Shown: positions 43,442 through 52,220 of the stretch, one piece after another
How the letters are laid out: each line of letters opens with the position of its first letter
How positions within the stretch are numbered: the first letter of the stretch is position 1
Source: Verrucomicrobiota bacterium
Lineage (GTDB): Bacteria > Verrucomicrobiota > Verrucomicrobiia > Limisphaerales > UBA9464
Length of the DNA: 64,000 nucleotides
NCBI GenBank assembly: GCA_947471985.1
Contig: CANIZL010000002.1
Location: forward strand, 89,044 to 153,043
Direction of reading: 5' to 3'
Program-made: the position numbers and the translations under genes
Notes under the pieces: generated by a model
What the model saw: only the letters and a program-made list of their open reading frames with translations
Database searches by the model: none
Told to the model about the DNA's origin: nothing

Positions 43442-45070
43442 TCAGGCGGACGCGGCCCGACCCGGGGATCGATTGGCCCGTTCGCGGAATTCCCCGCGCA
43501 GCCGGGTGGTGTACCGCCACCACCAAAAACCCGAGACGCCAAAATTCAGCGAGAGCACCAGCATCGCCAGTATTGGGACGTCCCGGACGCCCGTGGTTAG
43601 GTGGGAAAAGATGGCGAGGTGGGACAGCTCGGCGAGGCCAACGACCAGGAGGCCCAGCATCCAGAGCAGATAGGGCAGGGCTACGATCCGGGACCAGGTG
43701 GGCAGGGTGGTTCGCTGCCCCATGGTGGAAAGGCCAATCCAGCTGCCGGTAACGACAAGGGCCTCCGCATCCAACCACAGCATGGCAATGCGCCCGAGCC
43801 AGAAAGCGGCCATCAGGGTGCGATCATCGTTGCTGGAACCCATCTCCCCGAGGCTGCCGCCGAACATGACCAGATCCAGCGCTGATATTGCCAGCCAGGG
43901 GCCGACATACAGGTGGCGGACGGCGCTGAGACGGCCCGCGATGAGGTCGGTGGAGGTAAGGCCGGTGGTGAGCAGCAACTCCATGCCACCGGATCGGCGC
44001 TCTTCATGAAAAACCCGGGGCGCCTCGCCGGAGAGCCAGATCTTAAAACAGAAATGCACCACCAGGGACGTGGTGATCCAGCCCGCCGGTTGATTCCAAT
44101 CGGAACCGGCAAATAAGCGAATCAGCAACCACATGGTGGCCAGACCCAGCAGGAGAAACCAGGGCAGCCAGCGGCGGGATCGTGACCGGTTGCTCAGCCA
44201 CACCACGGGACCGAGTGCGAGCAGGATCGCCCGGGTGGCGTCGGGAGCGGCGTCGGCGGCGCGGGTCGGCCGAGCGGTGGGCGTGTCCTGCCAAAGTCCC
44301 GGGAGTCGGACGGTGGCCCAGATCAACGCCAGCAACCCGGTGCCGGCCACATAGGCCAAGGAATACGTGTAGGCCGTGGTGGAGGCAGAGGGGCTGATGC
44401 CAAAGGCCTGCCAGAAAGCGACAAAGGGCGTCGATCGGTAAAACAGTCGGAGGAGCGGGCCTTCCGTCGGGGAAATGTTCAGACCGTGACCGTACTGCCA
44501 GATGGCGGCGAGCGTGGGCAGACCCCCGCAGGCCAGAATCATAAGGAGAGCCGCCCACCCGCTGGCCGACCCCGCCCGTTGTGCCAGCGAGGATGCCAGC
44601 AGGCCGGTGGTAAGGGCCAGCCACAGGGTGACGAGCAGCACGGCCACCACCCGCAGATACTCCATTCCGGTCACACCGCCCAGAATCAGCGGAATCGCCA
44701 GCACCGGCAGCACGGCGACGAGACAATAGATGCTGTTCAGGGACGTGGCCGCGAGCTTGCCCAAGGCAATGTCGACGCTGCCCAAGTCGGTAAGAAACAA
44801 GAGTCCCAGGGTTCCTTCCCGGCGTTCCCGCGAGAGACTGTCCGCACTGAACAGAATCCCCGCGAACAAGGTCAATCCAAAGCACAGTCCCGAGAGCGTG
44901 GAAAAAAGGGCTTGGGCCAACTTCGCGGAATTTCCCGGCTCGGCCACCATGACAATGATCCAGCCCATGACCCCCATCGCCCCAAGGGCCACCACGGCGC
45001 GACCCCAATAGGTCCAGCGGTGACGGCTGGCGACGCGCAATTCGCGCTCCACGATGGGTAGAAAAATCAT
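43442..45070 (-). CDS. ABC-2 type permease, copy 2
   Basis: 542 residues from the ATG at 45070. Polytopic with about twelve hydrophobic helices, opening IFLPIVERELRVASRHRWTY and containing RERREGTLGLLFLTDL near residue 85 and EERRSGGMELLLTTGL near 385, a repeated RxxGTLxLLLxT motif typical of ABC-2 permeases (NosY/GldF type). It lies 5 bp after a paralogous permease gene. No ATPase gene adjoins either, so the partner must be encoded elsewhere. Confidence 0.75.
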   Translation of the reverse strand: MIFLPIVERELRVASRHRWTYWGRAVVALGAMGVMGWIIVMVAEPGNSAKLAQALFSTLSGLCFGLTLFAGILFSADSLSRERREGTLGLLFLTDLGSVDIALGKLAATSLNSIYCLVAVLPVLAIPLILGGVTGMEYLRVVAVLLVTLWLALTTGLLASSLAQRAGSASGWAALLMILACGGLPTLAAIWQYGHGLNISPTEGPLLRLFYRSTPFVAFWQAFGISPSASTTAYTYSLAYVAGTGLLALIWATVRLPGLWQDTPTARPTRAADAAPDATRAILLALGPVVWLSNRSRSRRWLPWFLLLGLATMWLLIRLFAGSDWNQPAGWITTSLVVHFCFKIWLSGEAPRVFHEERRSGGMELLLTTGLTSTDLIAGRLSAVRHLYVGPWLAISALDLVMFGGSLGEMGSSNDDRTLMAAFWLGRIAMLWLDAEALVVTGSWIGLSTMGQRTTLPTWSRIVALPYLLWMLGLLVVGLAELSHLAIFSHLTTGVRDVPILAMLVLSLNFGVSGFWWWRYTTRLRGEFRERANRSPGRAASA

Positions 45071-45075
45071 TGGTT

Positions 45076-46890
45076 TCAGGTATCGCTTTGCCGGGGACGG
45101 GGGAGAAAGAGTCGCTCGGTGAGGGCCCGGATCCCCATTCGCCACGCCAGCCACAAAAACCCGATCCGGACGATCGTCGTCAAGCCCATGAAGGGCCACC
45201 ACCAGGTCGAGACCATCGACCCCATGAGCGTGGGATAATAGGTGCGCCCGGAATCCGGCCAACCCCAGGTAGAAAACGCGTCCCAAGGGTTGAAGTCCGT
45301 CTGCCACAGCACATCGGTCAGTGCCGCCACGGCAAAGAGACCAAAACCCGCCGCATACGGGATGAGGTACCAGGCGGCGATAGCCCGGTACCACGCGGCC
45401 AGAAATCCCGTCCACCGCAGACCAAAACCCAAGCCCAATACCGCCACGCCCAGCGGAGCCGTCCAGAGCGCCAGGAATTGAATCCAAAGGATGGTCCCCA
45501 TCCGACTGGGTGATTCCGGATGGGCCCATTCCCCGATCAACCCCAGCAGCACGGCCACCGTCAGCAACTGGAGGGCCGGTCCAAAGGTGATAGCCAGTCC
45601 GCGCAGGCGTCCCGCCAAAATGGCTCGGGGGGTGAGGGGCGTGACGAGCAGAAGTTCCAAGGCGCCGGATTCGCGTTCCCGGCGGAAACTGGCGGCGGCG
45701 CTGAAGGCGACCGCCACCACCAGCGGCCCCTGGGCGAGGTACAGCGAGCTGGCCACCCACCAGGAGTCCGGGTACCAAAATCCGGCGATCACCAGCACGA
45801 CGCTGGCCACGCCCGCCCAGCACCATTTGGCCAGGCGGGAGGACCAGCGATCTCCCTGCAACCAGGCCACCGGACTGAGTTCCAGCAGTCGGCGCCGGCG
45901 CCGTTGCCGCCAAGCCGTGCCGAGTCGATCCCGGGTGAGTGAGGTGGCGGTCCGACTGAGCAGATCGGGAGCGGGCGGGGAGGTTTCGCGTTGCCAGGTC
46001 CGGCGGAGACCCACCGCCGCGGCGTGGATGGCCAGCCAGGCCAGCAGGCTGCAACAGCACAGTGCGGCGAGAGCAAGCAGGACGGTGCTGCTGTTGCCGG
46101 GCATGCTGCCGCCGGACCAGAATCCGACGGGACTGGAGATTTGGTTGAGGTTCTGATTCACCCAGGTGAAGAGGGCCCATTGGAAGGAGCCCCAGAGCGT
46201 GTCGGAATATTCCAAGGTGCGCAGGCTGACGACGGCGCCGCCGGGTCGGACGACCCCGGCGGGAGCGTGGACGCGGTGCCAGAGCGTCCAGATCCCGATA
46301 TAGATCGCGACGAAGGCCGCGGAGGCGGCCAGGGTGAGCAGAAAGGCCAGCAAACGGGTGCGCAGCCACTCACGGGAAACTGCCGAGGCGGTGACGCCGG
46401 CTGCCAGCGCCAGTCCGAGCACGGCGAGCTGCAGGAGAAACATGCGGGCGGCATCCGCCCACGTCACTCCCCCCAACAGCACCGGAAGCATCAGCACCGG
46501 ATACGCGGCCAGCAGCACCATCAAGGCGCGTAATGCATGCGATAGGGCCAGTCCAACGACTACGTCCACCGCGCGGAGCGGCGTCAGAAAGAGGAGCCCC
46601 AGGGTGCCGTCCCGCTTCTCCCGGGCGAGGCAATCGGCGGTCAGAAGCGGGCCAATCAGCCAGACCAGACCCGCCATCAATTTGTTTAGACCGACGAAGA
46701 GTCCTCGGCCGCTGGTCGGACTGGGCATTCCGGCAAAGGCGGGCAATTGGCGCAAGAGCGAGTTGGTGACCGCGAATCCCCAGGTGCAGCCCACGAGAAC
46801 CAAGGCCCCGCCGAGCACGCGGAGCCAGTAGGTTGGCCACTGCCGTGCCTGCCGCCGCAACTCGCGCTGGAGGATCGGTCCGAGGTTCAT
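45076..46890 (-). CDS. ABC-2 type permease, copy 1
   Basis: 604 residues from the ATG at 46890. Same layout as its downstream neighbour: NLGPILQRELRRQARQWPTY, then REKRDGTLGLLFLTPL near residue 100 and RERESGALELLLVTPL near 430, with about twelve membrane helices. The two are clear paralogues from a duplication and probably form one heteromeric exporter needing an ATPase in trans. Substrate unknown. Confidence 0.75.
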   Translation of the reverse strand: MNLGPILQRELRRQARQWPTYWLRVLGGALVLVGCTWGFAVTNSLLRQLPAFAGMPSPTSGRGLFVGLNKLMAGLVWLIGPLLTADCLAREKRDGTLGLLFLTPLRAVDVVVGLALSHALRALMVLLAAYPVLMLPVLLGGVTWADAARMFLLQLAVLGLALAAGVTASAVSREWLRTRLLAFLLTLAASAAFVAIYIGIWTLWHRVHAPAGVVRPGGAVVSLRTLEYSDTLWGSFQWALFTWVNQNLNQISSPVGFWSGGSMPGNSSTVLLALAALCCCSLLAWLAIHAAAVGLRRTWQRETSPPAPDLLSRTATSLTRDRLGTAWRQRRRRRLLELSPVAWLQGDRWSSRLAKWCWAGVASVVLVIAGFWYPDSWWVASSLYLAQGPLVVAVAFSAAASFRRERESGALELLLVTPLTPRAILAGRLRGLAITFGPALQLLTVAVLLGLIGEWAHPESPSRMGTILWIQFLALWTAPLGVAVLGLGFGLRWTGFLAAWYRAIAAWYLIPYAAGFGLFAVAALTDVLWQTDFNPWDAFSTWGWPDSGRTYYPTLMGSMVSTWWWPFMGLTTIVRIGFLWLAWRMGIRALTERLFLPRPRQSDT

Positions 46891-46995
46891 CGGGTGGCGG
46901 GACGATACGGGAAGCCGCGCGCGGGGCCACCAGATTGGTGGGCCCGACGGGAAGCGGGGGTTTCGCACGCCGCCGGGTGCGGTGTTGCACGAAGA

Positions 46996-47895
46996 TTATG
47001 AACCTGGCACCGCCCCGGCCCGCACGTGCGGCAGGAATCGGTACAACACCGCGTGATACCAATTCCGGGGCAACAGGCGGCGGAGCCAGGCAAAGAGGTG
47101 GGCGTCGGGGGTCGCGTATTGGCGTAATGGAGGCCGCGCGTGGTACATCGTGGCCACCAGGCAACGGGCGACGCTTTCCGGAGTGGCCCGGCTGCGATCC
47201 ATCATCCGCTCGATGAACGCGGCGAGGTGGAGATACTGGTGATGATACGGATCATCCTCCGCCATGGCGCCGCGAAAGCTGCGCGCCGTGAAGCGGGTGT
47301 TGCGGAAGGAATCGCTGCGGATGAATCCGGGCTCGATCAGGGTCACATGGATTCCCCATGGGCGTACTTCGTACCACAGCGCCTCGGTGGCGCCTTCGAG
47401 GGCGAATTTGGCCGCCGAATAAAGGGACATCGTGGGCATCGCCATCATGCCGCCCACCGAGGAGACATTGAGAATACGCCCCTGCCGGCGGGCGCGCATT
47501 CCGGGTAGCACCAGTCGGATCAGCTCGCACGGACCGCGGACATTCGTTTCCATAATGTCGGTCCAGGCGTCGTCATCCCAGTGCTCCACCACCGTGCGAT
47601 ACGCCACGCCCGCATTGTTGATCAGGATGTCGACACCACCCCATCGCGTGGTGATTTCGTCGACGAGCGCCCGTCGCTGCTGCGGATCGCACACGTCCAA
47701 GGGGCGGAGATGGGTGAATTCGTCCTCGTGGACTCCTTCCCGGTCGAAACGCGACAGCGAATCGGCCCGGGCGGTCAATACGAGTCGAAAGCCCCGATCG
47801 GCCAGCTGCCGGGCCACCGCCAGACCGAGTCCGCTGCTGGCACCGGTGAGCAGCACGACGGGACGGGATACCGGGTCAGGGGAAGGTGCAGTCAT
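46996..47895 (-). CDS. Short-chain dehydrogenase/reductase
   Basis: 299 residues from the ATG at 47895. TGASSGLG near residue 16 binds NAD(P), NNAG near 93, Ser in NVSSVGG and YSAAK near 160 form the active site. The C-terminal extension (about 50 residues with basic/aromatic composition) is typical of membrane-associated SDRs of lipid metabolism. Its last codons and stop lie inside a REP-like motif (GTGCCAGGTTCATAA), so the extreme C-terminus VPGS is repeat-derived. Confidence 0.85.
   Translation of the reverse strand: MTAPSPDPVSRPVVLLTGASSGLGLAVARQLADRGFRLVLTARADSLSRFDREGVHEDEFTHLRPLDVCDPQQRRALVDEITTRWGGVDILINNAGVAYRTVVEHWDDDAWTDIMETNVRGPCELIRLVLPGMRARRQGRILNVSSVGGMMAMPTMSLYSAAKFALEGATEALWYEVRPWGIHVTLIEPGFIRSDSFRNTRFTARSFRGAMAEDDPYHHQYLHLAAFIERMMDRSRATPESVARCLVATMYHARPPLRQYATPDAHLFAWLRRLLPRNWYHAVLYRFLPHVRAGAVPGS
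47000..47011 (+). repeat. REP-like motif at the end of an SDR gene
   Basis: GAACCTGGCACC preceded by CGAAGATTAT. The same flank (CGAAGATATT) occurs before the copy at 62702-62713 on the other strand. Confidence 0.45.
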
Positions 47896-48044
47896 GGCGA
47901 ACCAAATCCGGGGGGACAGGCAACCCATCCGGCAATTCCCGCGCCGGGTCAAGCGTCATCCGAATTCCCGGGGGGGAGTCGGCCGGATGAGTTCGCTTGA
48001 ATCCTCTGTTGCCCCGGGCGGGTGAAATCGCAGACTTCAGGCGG

Positions 48045-48638
48045 ATGCTCTTCACTCACGGATCACGCGGGACCGCCGGTCGGCGGGGTGTGTTCGCTGT
48101 AGTGGTTGCGGCGCTGGCGGCCGGTTGGGTGAACGGGGCGGAGAAGCCCGCGACAGCACTTCCCGCTGCGAGCCGGACCAATGCGGCGGCCGGGGAGATC
48201 CGCGGCTGGAGTGTGGCGTATCACAAGGATGGCGATTTGAAGGCCAAACTGTACGGTGCCTCGGCGCTACCGCTGCCGAATGGCGCCCGGGAGATTCGCG
48301 AGCTTAAGGTGGAGACCTACCGCGACGGGGAACTGCAAGCCACCCTGACGACGCCTCTGTGCCAATACCGGCAGGGCGACGACATCGTTGATTCCACCAA
48401 CACCTTTACCATCCAGCTGGCCGAGAATCGGGGTCGCCTCGAGGGCGAGGGGTTTCATTTTTTGATGGGGGCCAAGGAGGTCTCTTCGCCCGGGCCGTTC
48501 TCGGCCAACAGCTCCGGTGGCCGATTGCAACTGCGCGGCGTCGGGTTCCATTTTCGGTTGGAAGCCGGCCAGATGATTGTCTCCAATCAGGTCCAGGCCC
48601 TCCTGCCCATTCGCCTTCCCAAGCGTTTTACTCCCTGA
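48045..48638 (+). CDS. LptC-like secreted protein
   Basis: 197 residues from the ATG at 48045. An N-terminal hydrophobic segment (GVFAVVVAALAAGWVNG) and a beta-rich domain (ASALPLPNGAREIRELKVET, then QLAENRGRLEGEGFHF) resemble the OstA/LptC jellyroll. Position directly before an OstA-like gene and an LptB-type ATPase gene supports a role in LPS export, as the membrane-anchored LptC or a second LptA-like protein. Sequence identity to LptC is low. Confidence 0.6.
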   Translation: MLFTHGSRGTAGRRGVFAVVVAALAAGWVNGAEKPATALPAASRTNAAAGEIRGWSVAYHKDGDLKAKLYGASALPLPNGAREIRELKVETYRDGELQATLTTPLCQYRQGDDIVDSTNTFTIQLAENRGRLEGEGFHFLMGAKEVSSPGPFSANSSGGRLQLRGVGFHFRLEAGQMIVSNQVQALLPIRLPKRFTP

Positions 48639-48644
48639 ATTCCC

Positions 48645-49220
48645 ATGTTCCCCGACTGCTCCCTTTCTCGGATGCTCCGCCCCTTCTGTGCCACCCTGTT
48701 GCTGACCGGCGCCGCGTTCGCTCCCGGACTCCAGGGGGCGGACGAAGTCCTGACCCCCTTCACCGCGGATCATTCCGAACACGATTTCACCACCGGCCTG
48801 CATCATTTGATGGGCAATGTGGACATTAATGTGCCCGGCCTGATGCGGTTGCAGTGCGATGACTTTCGCGGCCTGGTCCCGGCCAGCAGCGCCGAGGCGA
48901 CCAACGCGGTGATGACGGCCGCGGGACAGGTCCGTCTCCATTTGACCAGCAAGCCGAAGGGGACCAATGCGCCCGTGCAGCTCCTGGCGATGGCCGATCA
49001 AGCGGTGTATACGGGCACCAATGAGATGTTTGTGCTGACGGGCAATCCCAAGGTGGTGAGCGCCTTTGGCACCCTGACCGGTTCCATCATTCGCTACGAT
49101 GTCGGTGCCAATAAGGCCTTCGCGGAGAACTACCGGTTTGTGCCGAATGCCACCCTGCTGACCAATCTGCTGGACCGGGCGCGGCAGAAAACCAGTCCGG
49201 GTGGCAGTGGATCCAAGTGA
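48645..49220 (+). CDS. LptA/OstA-like periplasmic protein
   Basis: 191 residues. Signal peptide (MLRPFCATLLLTGAAFAPG) followed by a repeated beta-strand domain (VDINVPGLMRLQCDDFRGLV, VYTGTNEMFVLTGNPKVVS), the OstA jellyroll of LptA, which bridges LPS across the periplasm. It follows the LptC-like gene by 6 bp and precedes the LptB-type gene by 21 bp. A downstream internal ATG at 48672 is possible, giving a better signal peptide. Confidence 0.65.
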   Translation: MFPDCSLSRMLRPFCATLLLTGAAFAPGLQGADEVLTPFTADHSEHDFTTGLHHLMGNVDINVPGLMRLQCDDFRGLVPASSAEATNAVMTAAGQVRLHLTSKPKGTNAPVQLLAMADQAVYTGTNEMFVLTGNPKVVSAFGTLTGSIIRYDVGANKAFAENYRFVPNATLLTNLLDRARQKTSPGGSGSK

Positions 49221-49241
49221 GGGGCTGGAACCTCGTTCCCC

Positions 49242-49985
49242 ATGGCCAGCGAAACTCCCGCGTCCCTCCCGCTGCTGACCGCTGACGGACTTAAGAAATC
49301 CTTCGGCGGCCGGGCGGTGGTCAATGGGGTCTCCATCCGCGTGGCCGCGGGCGAAATCGTCGGTCTGCTGGGCCCGAATGGGGCCGGCAAGACCACCAGT
49401 TTCAACATGGTCGTGGGTTTGATCCGACCGGACGCCGGGACGGTGCGGCTCTTGGGAGAGGACATCACGTCCCTGCCGATGCATCGACGGGCCCGCCAGG
49501 GGATCGGTTATCTGACGCAGGAGCCGAGTGTCTTCCGCAAACTGACGGTGGAACAGAACCTTTTGGCGATCCTGGAGACGCTGGACGTACCCTCCAGCGA
49601 GCGGCCGACGCGGCTGAAGTACCTGCTGGAGGAATTGGATCTGACGGCCCGGGCCCAAGCGATGGCCTATCAGCTCTCCGGCGGCGAGAAGCGCCGGCTG
49701 GAAATCACCCGGGCGCTGGTGACTTCGCCGAAGTTACTGCTGCTCGACGAACCCTTTGCCGGCATTGATCCGATCGCGGTGCATGAGGTGAAGAAGATAC
49801 TTTCCCGCCTGCGCGATCGCGGGCTGGGCGTGTTGATCACGGATCACAATGCCCGGGAGATGCTGCGTCTGGTGGACCGGGCGTATTTGATCCATCAAGG
49901 CGAGGTGTTGTACACCGGCACGGCGGACCAGATGTTGAACGATCCGAAGGCGCGGGATATTTACCTCGGACCGGACTTCAACTGA
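49242..49985 (+). CDS. lptB: LPS export ABC transporter ATPase
   Basis: 247 residues, the usual LptB length. Walker A GPNGAGKTTS near residue 44, Q-loop LTQEPSVFRKL, signature LSGGEKRRLEI near 144, Walker B LLLLDEPFAGIDP and H-loop VLITDHNAREML. LptB powers LPS extraction with LptF/G; a matching permease gene is at 36434. Preceded by LptC- and LptA-like genes, so the operon order is C-A-B. Confidence 0.93.
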   Translation: MASETPASLPLLTADGLKKSFGGRAVVNGVSIRVAAGEIVGLLGPNGAGKTTSFNMVVGLIRPDAGTVRLLGEDITSLPMHRRARQGIGYLTQEPSVFRKLTVEQNLLAILETLDVPSSERPTRLKYLLEELDLTARAQAMAYQLSGGEKRRLEITRALVTSPKLLLLDEPFAGIDPIAVHEVKKILSRLRDRGLGVLITDHNAREMLRLVDRAYLIHQGEVLYTGTADQMLNDPKARDIYLGPDFN

Positions 49986-50019
49986 CGGTGGGGCCCCCCG
50001 AAACCGGTTGAATTGACCT

Positions 50020-50445
50020 ATGAATGCCTTCTTGAAAATGGTGGGAGAACTGCTGCCGGTGGCTTGGGTGCCGCTGCTGATGGCGATCTTCCTGGTCTTC
50101 ACCATTCTGGCGTGGTGCCTGCCCACCTGGCGGGGGAACGCCTTGAGTTCGGTTTTCGGCTTTTTCGCCAGTTACGGGGGCATTTTGGCCGGACGATGGG
50201 TGGTGCACCAACAGCCCCGGTGGTCCCGGTGGACGCTGCAACAGTTGCAGCGTGAAGCGTTACAGACCTCCTGGGTGGATTTGCGGCCCCATATGGGGAC
50301 GATGTTTATGACCTTGGTGGGGGGTGGATTGGCGTATGTCTTTGGGATGATCGCGGCCAAATTCGTCATCCGGGCATGGTTCCGGTTTCGGGGTTCCACC
50401 CTGACGGAAAAGGAGGAGCGCACCGTGCTTTCGCCGTTCCATTGA
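50020..50445 (+). CDS. Small membrane protein
   Basis: 141 residues. Two to three hydrophobic helices (about residues 14-35, VAWVPLLMAIFLVFTILAWC; 43-60; 93-115, TMFMTLVGGGLAYVFGMIAA). No recognised family. It begins 34 bp after lptB and could belong to the same operon, so a link to envelope assembly is possible but unproven. Confidence 0.5.
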   Translation: MNAFLKMVGELLPVAWVPLLMAIFLVFTILAWCLPTWRGNALSSVFGFFASYGGILAGRWVVHQQPRWSRWTLQQLQREALQTSWVDLRPHMGTMFMTLVGGGLAYVFGMIAAKFVIRAWFRFRGSTLTEKEERTVLSPFH

Positions 50446-50476
50446 AGGGCGGGCGTCGCCACCCTCCGCCGCCCTT
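50445..50476 (+). terminator. Hairpin overlapping the stop of the small membrane protein gene
   Basis: AAGGGCGG (50445-50452) pairs with CCGCCCTT (50469-50476). No T-run follows, so a terminator role is weak. Confidence 0.3.
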
Positions 50477-50537
50477 CCCCCGTGAGTCGGGCATAAAAGC
50501 GTAACTTTCGTCCCGGGATCCGGGTCATACCTTTGCC

Positions 50538-51314
50538 ATGAGTGCTCAGAATACGGGGAGAAACGATTCCGCAATCGTCGCCGGCCGCTGGCAGCGCGCG
50601 TTTACGCTCATCGAGTTGCTGGTCGTCATCGCCATTATTGCCATTCTGGCAGGCATGCTGTTGCCTGCCTTGTCGCAGGCCAAGGGCAAGGCCAACCAGA
50701 TCGCGTGTCTGAACAATTCGCGGCAGCTGGGGATGGCGTTTCGCATGTACATCGAAGAGTATCGCCAGATGGTCCCCCCGCGGGTCCCGACGAATCGGTG
50801 GCCCACGATGTTGCGTCCGTATTATCAGGACCTGAAATTGCTGCGCTGCCCCAATGACCCGCCGAAGGGCCGAACCAACTTCTCGGCCACGTCCGGGGTG
50901 ACTCCGGCCACGCATCCGGCGGATTTCGCGGCGCGCACCTATCTTATCAATGGCTGGAACGATTGGTACGAGGCCAATCTGACGAAGGCGGAATGGAACT
51001 TTATGCGCCTCTTGGGCACGGGCGACCATCCGATGCCGGAGCATGCGATCACCGAGCCCAGCGATACCATTGTGTTTGGTGAGCGCGCGGCGGGCTCGGT
51101 GCATTTCCACATGGATTTCCAGCAGTTCGATGACTTGCTCCAGATTGACCAGAATCGTCACGGGACCTCGGTGAAGACGGGTCGCGGTGGTGGTTCCAAC
51201 TACACCATGCTGGATGGCAGTGTGCGCCTAGAAAAATGGGGCCGGACCATGTCGCCCCGCAACCTCTGGGCCGTCCTCCCGGAATACCGCAACGTCGCCC
51301 TCGCTCCCCAATGA
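50538..51314 (+). CDS. Pseudopilin-like prepilin (H-X9-DG type)
   Basis: 258 residues. Prepilin methylation/cleavage site in [18 protein letters not shown] near residues 20-38 with Glu at position +5, followed by [20 protein letters not shown], the hallmark of planctomycete/verrucomicrobial type II secretion-like pseudopilins. C-terminal motif NRHG...[10 protein letters not shown] resembles the processing-associated H-X9-DG region. These are abundant, secreted and probably envelope-bound. It overlaps the next gene by ATGA. Confidence 0.85.
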   Translation: MSAQNTGRNDSAIVAGRWQRAFTLIELLVVIAIIAILAGMLLPALSQAKGKANQIACLNNSRQLGMAFRMYIEEYRQMVPPRVPTNRWPTMLRPYYQDLKLLRCPNDPPKGRTNFSATSGVTPATHPADFAARTYLINGWNDWYEANLTKAEWNFMRLLGTGDHPMPEHAITEPSDTIVFGERAAGSVHFHMDFQQFDDLLQIDQNRHGTSVKTGRGGGSNYTMLDGSVRLEKWGRTMSPRNLWAVLPEYRNVALAPQ

Positions 51315-52015
51315 AATCGCCCCGCATCTGGATCCTGCTGGTGGTCGTGCTCCTGCTGGGCGTGGGATATATATCCGCCTACACGGAATGGCTGAAGCCC
51401 GAGCCGATTGAAGTGATTGCCCAATTTCGGCCCTTGCCGAAGGAGATCGCGGCCCGTCGTGCGGAGCGGGCTTCGGCGGATACCACCGGGAATCGTCCGC
51501 CCCGGGCGCCCCGGACCCCGAAACCGGACGGAACCCCTGGGACACCGACCCCGGAAGGCGCCAAGCCCCCGGAGAAGAGTGTGGTCAAGATGGAGACGAT
51601 CAGCTCCACCCCCGCCAAGCCCACGGGCGGTCCGGCCAGTCTGAATTCCCTCCGGGGCGGTCGGAATCCCCGCGACATCCAACCTTTTGTCTTCAGTCTG
51701 GATGGGAAGTACCGGTTGACCTCCGTGAAGGTGGTGGAGACCAGCAGTTCAAATGGGGTACCGCCCATTACCTGGTGGATCCGCTCGAAGGTGGGTTCGC
51801 CGCCGACCGACAACGTTCTCTATGGCCGGGCTCCGGATACTCTGGAGCCGGCGACGGAGGGCCGTCGGGCCGAGAAATTGCTGCCGGGTCGCACCTATAC
51901 CCTGTTTGTGGAGGCGGGTCGTCGTCGGGGGCAGCGCAGTTTCTCAGTGCCCCAGGAAGCCGAGCCCCTGCCGCCGGAAGATGGCGACTACCATCCGGAG
52001 AAGGACAGTCGCTGA
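51311..52015 (+). CDS. Membrane-anchored protein with Pro-rich linker
   Basis: 234 residues from an ATG overlapping the pseudopilin stop. An N-terminal helix ([19 protein letters not shown]) is followed by a Pro/Thr/Arg-rich linker (about 55-110) and a beta-rich C-terminal domain ([20 protein letters not shown] ... [20 protein letters not shown]). Coupling to the pseudopilin suggests it serves that secretion or pilus structure. Family not recognised. Confidence 0.55.
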   Translation: MKSPRIWILLVVVLLLGVGYISAYTEWLKPEPIEVIAQFRPLPKEIAARRAERASADTTGNRPPRAPRTPKPDGTPGTPTPEGAKPPEKSVVKMETISSTPAKPTGGPASLNSLRGGRNPRDIQPFVFSLDGKYRLTSVKVVETSSSNGVPPITWWIRSKVGSPPTDNVLYGRAPDTLEPATEGRRAEKLLPGRTYTLFVEAGRRRGQRSFSVPQEAEPLPPEDGDYHPEKDSR

Positions 52016-52036
52016 GCGGGGGACAATTCAGTTCGA

Positions 52037-52075
52037 TATTCCATAATTTATGTAGGAATACCGATAAAGGTATTC
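52037..52075 (+). promoter_or_regulatory. Overlapping alternative hairpins before the IPT gene
   Basis: GGAATA (52055-52060) can pair with TATTCC (52037-52042), while GAATACC (52056-52062) can pair with GGTATTC (52069-52075). The two stems share bases and cannot form together. The AT-rich block stands out in GC-rich DNA. Confidence 0.3.
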
Positions 52076-52220
52076 TCAGCCGCCGACTATCGAGCTGTTT
52101 GTGCCGGCATTGGGTGGTGACTTACGGGGATTGTTGGGGCGATTGCTCGTGAGCAATGTCCGGAAGGGCGGTCGGAACCCCATTTGCTACCTGACCATGA
52201 TGTCCTCACGCTGCGGATCG

